Below, one piece after another: positions 51,631-64,000 of a stretch of DNA of 64,000 nt. A model generated the notes under the pieces. The model was not told the origin of the DNA and did no database searches. It saw only the letters and a list, made by a program, of their open reading frames with translations. The translations under genes were made by a program, and so were the position numbers. This DNA comes from Ascaris suum (lineage: Eukaryota; Nematoda; Chromadorea; Rhabditida; Ascarididae), in NCBI GenBank assembly GCA_013433145.1, contig CM024171.1:7564065-7628064 (forward strand), written 5' to 3'. The stretch's first letter is position 1. Each line of letters starts with the position of its first letter.

Positions 51631-54600
51631 AGAGGCATTCCATCACGTCGTTCTACGTATAGTAGCAGCGATGCTGTCATAGGGAGTTACACGCAAAAAG
51701 GATGGGGAGGAGAACATGATGGCTACGGGTAATTTCGATGAATTAAATGCGGGAGAGCTTTTGCTTCAGACTGAAGTCTTAACCGGAAAATTCGCTTGTC
51801 AAATTTTTTTCATTGACTTTGCCTTTCGAACACTTTTTAGGTGGATTCAATCCGTTCTGATTGTGTGGTGAAGACAGGAGCTGTAAGCTGGATTATTTCT
51901 TATGATATCTAATATAAGTAGTGAAAAAAACTTAACGCGTATTCACGTGGTTTGATAGAAAGTTTATTTGGAGATTATTTTATGCCCCTCCCATCATTTT
52001 ATTTCCTAATTTCTTCTGCGCACATCGTGAAATGTCGACCGAGTGATTTTACTTCAAATATTGCTCACTCCTTCTGAATCCGATTGCTAAACACTGTGAG
52101 ATATTCGTTTCAGACACTCCTCTTATGTGTTTAGCAGTTCAGCATATAAGATCGTGTCATTTAGGTTGCGGTATTCGTTGAGATATCGTTTTATTGGAAT
52201 TTATTGGAACTTGAAAATTCGAGTGTTTAATTGGAATAACGATTTTGTAGCGACATTTAATGTTTAAAAACCGATAAGAGAATAGCTGTGTATGTGTTTT
52301 CAGTAGGAGTTTGCAATGCTCTTATCAGTGATTATTTTGCTTTCATTTGTAGTTCGATTGCTGCACTTGCTGAAAGCGCCTTCTTCGTCGACTTTCTTCT
52401 TCGTTTGCATAACATTTTCGAGATTCAATCCCACATCACATCATTGTTGTTCGTTTTCATCACTTTCGTTCATATAATGCGTCTCGCCTATCACTTGCCG
52501 CAGTTATCTGTTAATAATGAATAACACACATTAAGAGAAACTCGAGCTGTTGAATAGTAGTATGGTTAGTCGATAGGATGAGGTTTAGTTGGACCATGTG
52601 TGTTTGTATTTGATGAGAAGTTCATGCTGACTAACCATCATCTAAAGATAAGGCCACATTGCAATTCTCGTTTTAAATTATGCAACTGGCCCAATAAATA
52701 TCCTTGAAATTCTGTAAAATATGTAGATTTGGTTGGCACCACTTAGCGGACAAACCGACCAATTGAATGCAGCTGAAAATACGAATGATTTGTTTCTACC
52801 TACTCAAAGTTATTCAGAGCAGCAATTAATACTAGTTGAATAGTCGAGAAGAGATTATTTATATTTTCGAGGAGATATGTATACACTCAAGGAAATTCCG
52901 AGGAGAAAATTGCCTTTGTATATTATATTATATATATATTTGTATTATTGTATATTTGTATATTATATTATATAACGAACTTTTAAATTTATTATATTGC
53001 AAATTAGACTTTTAGCGAGTTTCTCATTTTGCAAAGATTTTCGAGTAGGATGGCCATCTTGCGCACGAGCAAATCAAAACTTAGGCTTCTAAAATTCTGA
53101 GGGTATTTATCGCGGGATTTATTTGAATGCATCATGTAAAGTTTCCAGGGTATCGCATGATCGGGCAACTTGTCTCTGGTAAAGCGGTTAAGTGGAGGTG
53201 ATCCGCATAAGTTGCTTTCCTCCGTTTTAACGTTTATTTGATGTCATTGTGTGGATTGTGTAAACCTTTCAGGTAAAGAGTAAAAAATATCTATTGAGAG
53301 CGACGACGCAATGTTTATGCGTTCGTCTATGTTCGATCCAATTATACCGTGAATAACTGCTGTCTTCTATTAGATTGTTTTGGTTGAATTCCTATCATGC
53401 GTTGTGTGCTCTTCAAGCTGAAATTGCTGTGCTATTGGCAAGTTGAATTATGTGACGTTTGTTTTAGTCGGTGTTTGCCTGGGCATCAATTTCGTTGTTC
53501 CTCGAGAAATTTTTAAGACCAGCAGCTAAAATAGTTGAGTTTAGGATCACGGGGATATTTGTTTCAGTGATATTAGAGAGTACTGAATGTGGCGATCCCA
53601 TCAGAAATTGTGGTTCGGATGCCAAATGAAATGTAGGGAACATTACTCGCACCGTTTCATTTCATATATGTTGACGTGTATTTGCTAAGAAGAAGTTAAT
53701 TCGAATCTGTTGTGACCGCATTTGTTTACAGAACGCTGGTGAGCGCCTCGCCCAACAAACTGTTCCCGCGCTTCCCCTTCTTAACCCGATTTACTGTGTA
53801 TAATGGGTGGAAACTGAGGTGTTCGACTGATCTGCTAAGGGAGGCAGGAAAAAACCATTTCAATAATTTTCGATGGAGCTGTGCGTTGTTAAATTTAGGT
53901 AGGGATGGAATTCAGGCCTTCGTGAATTTTGTGGAATTTTGGAAAATGCGACTGGAGTTATTTTATGCATATTATAAAATTCGTAGACCTGTAAGTCAAT
54001 GGATGTAAATGAGCATGTGCCGCATATCTTTTCGTCAACGTTTAGAGAGGTTTTACAAAATACGAAAGGTATCGAACTTTTAATGACGTTGTGGGGTCTA
54101 ACTTTGCGCAGTAATGCACAGGAAGATCGTGAAGCGGATAATAAGAAAACTGAACAAACAATATGATACTATACAGTCAAGTTTTGTTTGCAAAAACGCC
54201 AATATTTGCTGCTTTTTCTCCGCTGCACATCGGCAGAGAATGTTGCTCCGGGGCGTTATTGAATTGCCAAATAGGCGATTAGAAACGATTAGAAAAAAAC
54301 GTTTGGGATAAGGCGGCCAGGTTAAGCTTTTGAGGGTTTCTTTTTTGATGCTGAACGAACGGCGATTTTCGAGGTCGTCGAAGACGCTAAAAAAAATTGT
54401 GAACTTGCTCATTTCATTTCACAGAATAGCTTACAGAGCATGCGAGTGACCAAACGTTATTGGTAAGAGAAGTGATGCAGTTTTTGGATAAGGCGGATGC
54501 GAATAATACCAAAAGGTAGTTGTTGTCGTTTAGTATAATGTGAAAAATTTGCAGCCCTGAATGAAATCAATATTCGACGCGGGGGTGGGGGAGGGGACTG

Positions 54601-54808
54601 TGCCGAATGGTTGGGTAAACAGGATGAGACTACTTCTAGAACATGGACAGTAGGAGTGCGAAAATAACGACAAAGCGCTAGGCTCTAGATGTGAATGGCA
54701 GCGTCACGAAGGGATAAAGGAAATTCCAGAGGTGCCGATTGCGATGCATGACGGGTAGCAGCGAGCACAATCGAAGAATGGTAAATCTGCTTGAAAAAGG
54801 GAGATGGG
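51631..54808. other. Convergent spacer between Roquin and HPPD
   Basis: The stops of Roquin (plus) and HPPD (minus) face each other across 3.2 kb. Both 3' UTRs must lie here. An AATAAA at 52693-52698 is a candidate poly(A) signal for Roquin, but it is over 1 kb from the stop. ORFs at 52288-52524, 53712-54008 and 54098-54412 show no recognisable protein. An AT-rich direct repeat lies at 52915-52973. Confidence 0.5.
52915..52973. repeat. AT-rich 19-bp direct repeat
   Basis: The 19-mer TTTGTATATTATATTATAT occurs at 52915-52933 and again at 52955-52973, separated by TATATATTTG-like sequence. It is simple low-complexity DNA in the convergent spacer, without a terminal inverted repeat or coding content. 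Confidence 0.85.
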
Positions 54809-60084
<5,276 letters not shown>

Positions 60085-63000
60085 CTGAGAAATGAATCGA
60101 TTTGCAAACAAACACTCAAAGTGTAATACAATTAGAGTTATTTCAGCAATGCTAAAGAGCTCTCTCAGCGAATTTTTTTGAGATGAACTTGCTGCGTAAT
60201 TTGGTCAGAACCGGCTGCTATTAAGGAAAACAAATTTTTGCGAGCAAAAATGGCGATTTTTTGGAAAGAAGTTGGACCGCATAAGTCGTTTGCGATTCAT
60301 TTTTAAGAAAACCGCACCCCTTAAATCATATTCTTGGAAGAAATCAAACGGTACCAAATGATTTAACAAAAAGAGAACAAGGCACTGAATTTTGCGAAAA
60401 TTATTTGTTACTGTCGCGAAAAGAGTGATAAAAACGACGTTGGAACGCAACTCTGACAGATCATTTAAATTATCACTCAGAATAGGATTCTTGGGGAGGA
60501 ATCGAAGAAGAGTTCGCACATAGGTGACAAATATACATATAGTATTTTCTATACAAATCAAAGTAACTTGCAAAGCAACAGTACATCGACAGCTGGTTCT
60601 CTTTTTCCTCTCAGGGCCATGCAACAGCTAAAACTGGACTCACTATCGGACTCAACGCGTTGGTTAAAAATCTTGGTTGAAATTTTCGACGTGTGGGAAT
60701 TGACAACGTGATACATTCACTAAAACTGTAGTTTTTTCGAAGCTGTTAAGTGAACAGCTTAAACCTTTTTGAATCGTTTACCAATACTAGCAACACAGTT
60801 TAAAATTTTCGCAAATTTGAAATCCACCGTATCGCTTAAAATGATCAAAAACATTATGCTGCCCTTTAAAAAATTGGAAATTAATCGTGTCATTCGGTAC
60901 CATTTGATTTCATTGAATCTTTTCCCACTTAAGCTAACGTTCGGTGTTCGCCTAATTTTTAGCTATTTTGTATTGATGCAGAATCTTGAAGCAAATTAGA
61001 CTACTTTCAGAGAAATTAGACTAAAGAATTTAGATGCGTCCTTCCAAAACGGAAGTGACTCCGAGGTGACGGTTCAGGCTGCCTTTGGAATTAAAAACTG
61101 AATATATTTCAGTGTAAATGAGGTGTGCATATTCGAACAAATGGTAAGTTAGAGCGTAATAGCCGAAATCCTCACTTCCCCACTTTTAACCTTTTAACAT
61201 ACATCAAGCATTCTGACAATATCAAAACTCGGTGTACTAATACGCTAGAAAATAATCAGCGATTCGAGGTGAGGACTCGCATTCGAGGGAATAAGAAGTC
61301 ATAGCATTCGCAACTTTGCAACATACATTTGAGGAGGAACAACAGAGAAGCGGAGCTCAAAAACAAAAAAGTACGATAGCTCCCCAAACGTCAAACTCGT
61401 TTACTTTCACAGCGAACGGTCATCTCATTGTCCAAGCTTATGACTCAAGTTTTTAACAATACGAAAAAAGGACGATATGAAATTTTATTGGGTTGCGATG
61501 CAGAAATTGAGAGAACTTTCGTTCGTCCACAAAAAGTTCTCAGATTTTCAAAAATGAATTGTAATGGCCTCCCCAAATACACAAAAAAGTCGACGCATTT
61601 CACATTGCTATGCGTTATATGCAAAATAGTGGAATAGATTGTACTCCAGAATAAAACTGATGTGAACTCAGCAGCAGACACTTGCAAAAACTGTCGAAGC
61701 CGTGTTAACTTTGTGAGATGCCCAATTCTAAAAAACGTCAATTTAGAGATTATAAAAACAACTAACCATTTTGGCAGACCTGCGTCGTTGTGTCAAACGT
61801 TCTTTTTTAATATGCCCTTTCGCTTGCCGGTGGCGTTGAATACCTGAAGGCGGGGCATTGCACAGCCGAGGCCACGTGAGTGGTGGTATCTGCTCTGTGG
61901 TAATCAACATGACGATGCACCAGCACATAGTTTATCACCGCTCTTATCATAACTCGGCTATAGATCATTTATTGCATATCATGAGCTGACACATATGTTT
62001 CGCCGCTCTTATCGCCGTGAACTCTTGCAGCCACAATAAAGACAAGATTTTCCATTACTCGACCGATTCAAACATGGACTATGGCTTCACCCCTTCCTTA
62101 TTCTTCTCGAATTATCCACAAATAGGTAGCATCTCGAATCCCCCGTTCAACGTCATTGTTAGCTTCCTAGGTCCTCGTTTATTTGGTTTTATACAAATAA
62201 AATCGGAAAATAACACCAAATGCTCGGACGGTCGCTATGGGATGGGTGCATTTTGGCAATAAAGTCTGTGCTAGTTTTCGTCTGCAACGGACGCCTTCAC
62301 TTAATACTGGCCGGCGTCAAATGCCCAAAGTCATCAAAAAACTCCAGCTGCAGTAAAACGAAGTGTTGTAATTTCAGAGAAATTCTAAAACAGATTTAAT
62401 GCAACAGTCCAAATCGGATGTCGGTGAAAATGCGGTTCGACCATATGGGCCACTAAATAAGACCGGTTGATCTAATTTGTTTTAACTAATCCGTCACCTT
62501 TTAGAGGTGGGCTCTGACAGATCACTTTTCCACTAGCACTGTGAGCTCGTTTTTTGCGATTAGCAAGTTTTTCATTCCTCATCTTTAAATATGTCCTAAG
62601 GCGTTTCAAATTCCATTTTCAGAATTTTCAGAAGCAACACTTATCTCAGACCTGCCTGATAATGAGTTATGCTTTTCTGCATAGACAACGGGACAATACC
62701 TTGCAACGTCGGTACAATACCTTGCGTCGGTAAAGCACCCAATCGTTCATCGTTTGAAGCTGTCTTCAGTGAATGGACTGCCCCATTATAGCGGAACATT
62801 TTTTTGTTTCAGTTAGATCATCGTGAAGGAAATATATTGCAGTAGAGGAAACTCATCAATATTTTTGAGAACCCGCATAAAAACTGAAAATTCTTTTCGA
62901 AGGTCTCTTCAATTTTGCATCACTGGAAGTCGTCGTATCCGCTGTTTTCAACGCGAAAGATTATATTCCTCCAGTTCTTCCGAATCTGGAATCAGCTTCC

Positions 63001-64000
63001 ACTAAACATGGCGAATGCAAATAATATTTCAGTTTCCAGAAACCGATTGGATAAGCCCCGCCTCCACGAGATAACTGATCTCGTCTATTGATGTATCAGT
63101 AGACGATCATCCATCCTACTGTACTTTTCTTCAAGTATATTGCATTTCTCGCTTCATATGTTACTCTTTTCCCTTTTCCCTGTATATGTGCTTTTTGCAA
63201 ATCCGTACAGCTTATCCCGTTTCGCATATTTACACTGTCTTTTTATTCTATCGTACCGGTGGAATTTCATTCATGATTGAGTGAATAGAGGACTTTACTA
63301 TCATTAATATCTAAATGTACCCTTTATTTCGCAATCAAAGAAGCTAAAAACACCGAAAAGCGGTTTGCAGTACACTTACACACTATGCACGCTGCTATAA
63401 CCTGATACAACCCTATAACATAACCGCACAGTTAGCCAATTGACTGCTAACGATCAGATCAAGGCGATACCTTATGGTGATCATCAGGACTCTCATCTGA
63501 TGGAATAAAGTCGTCAGTGTTTTATTGTATTCCAAGTATGAAAATACCAGTTCGTCGAGCAAACCGACAGAAAAAGTGTAAATGTTTCACGTTTGGAATT
63601 GATGGCGCAAAAGCAAAGCTGCGTTTCAACGAAATAGACTTTCAATGACAAAACACCGATGATTGTGGCTGTGAACGGCCATTACATCGTTCGCTGCATT
63701 CTTGTTTTAACGCCTGCCCATGATAACACACAGGGCATTTATGCACAAATGCACAGTGCCTTTCGCTTATATTGATAACCATCGTTAGATTTAAACTGCC
63801 ACCTTATTAAACGAGTTAAACTGTCACCTTGTGTAGCACGCCACACCAATTCATTTCTTTGCAAATTTGCAACTAAAGCGATCTGACAAATCGCTCCCAC
63901 TCAGATTAAACTATCCCCACAAATCAACAACTGTTTGATTCTCCAAACGACAGCCTCAAACATTTGTCTTCACACTCTGAAAAAGAAACCCAAGTAGCGG
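60085..64000. other. Region 5' of HPPD, no gene recognised
   Basis: Nearly 4 kb, AT-rich. It must contain the missing first HPPD exon (minus strand) and its promoter, but I could not single out the ATG exon. Open frames at 60205-60624 (minus), 61428-61741 (both strands) and 62017-62262 (plus) have no conserved motif. No repeat family, tRNA or spliced-leader RNA gene was recognised. Confidence 0.5.

Noticed and set aside
60205..60624. 139-codon minus-strand ORF upstream of HPPD as a possible first exon
   Set aside because: No similarity to HPPD N termini, and no plausible in-phase donor leading to 60084 was seen.

Overview
The window is nuclear DNA of a nematode. Coding sequence is broken into many small exons whose introns start with GT and mostly end in the worm-type TTNCAG acceptor. 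The decoded proteins match worm families, and two introns carry decayed RTE-like LINE reverse transcriptase. Introns are often 0.3-2.5 kb, longer than usual in Caenorhabditis, which suggests another, possibly parasitic, lineage; the species cannot be fixed from the sequence. Most long single-frame ORFs are chance. The real genes were rebuilt by hand by joining exons with matching phases and conserved domains.

Layout on the plus strand: an unidentified nuclear-type protein gene (about 2.2-6.4 kb, 5' end uncertain); the mitochondrial Hsp90 TRAP1 (10.3-21.6 kb, 13 exons, about 694 aa, complete); a Derlin-2-type ER protein (23.3-27.2 kb, 5 exons, 234 aa, complete); an unidentified small membrane-protein candidate (29.3-30.4 kb) with unassigned terminal exons at 30.8 and 31.9-32.0 kb; and a Roquin/RLE-1 RING-ROQ-CCCH protein (33.1-51.6 kb, 21 exons, about 987 aa, complete). 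On the minus strand, converging on Roquin, lies 4-hydroxyphenylpyruvate dioxygenase (54.8-60.1 kb, 8 exons, 395 aa, lacking only a short first exon). The region from 60.1 to 64 kb holds no gene I can support.

TRAP1 and Derlin sit in the same order and strand, 1.7 kb apart, and each has an acceptor-like site just before its ATG, as expected for trans-spliced nematode messages. From memory, the C. elegans orthologues (R151.7 and R151.6) are also neighbours on chromosome III, and rle-1 and hpd-1 are on chromosome III as well, so the window looks like a conserved chromosome III block. Functionally it combines protein quality control (mitochondrial chaperone, ERAD channel component, RNA-binding E3 ligase) with tyrosine catabolism.

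I found no CRISPR, prokaryotic or viral system and no convincing new defence-type system. The most interesting points are splice features: an in-frame skippable exon that would remove the first cysteine of the Roquin zinc finger, competing donors in Roquin exon 19, a 21-nt intron-like stretch inside an exon, a GAG acceptor in TRAP1 intron 1, and two new genes without a recognised family.
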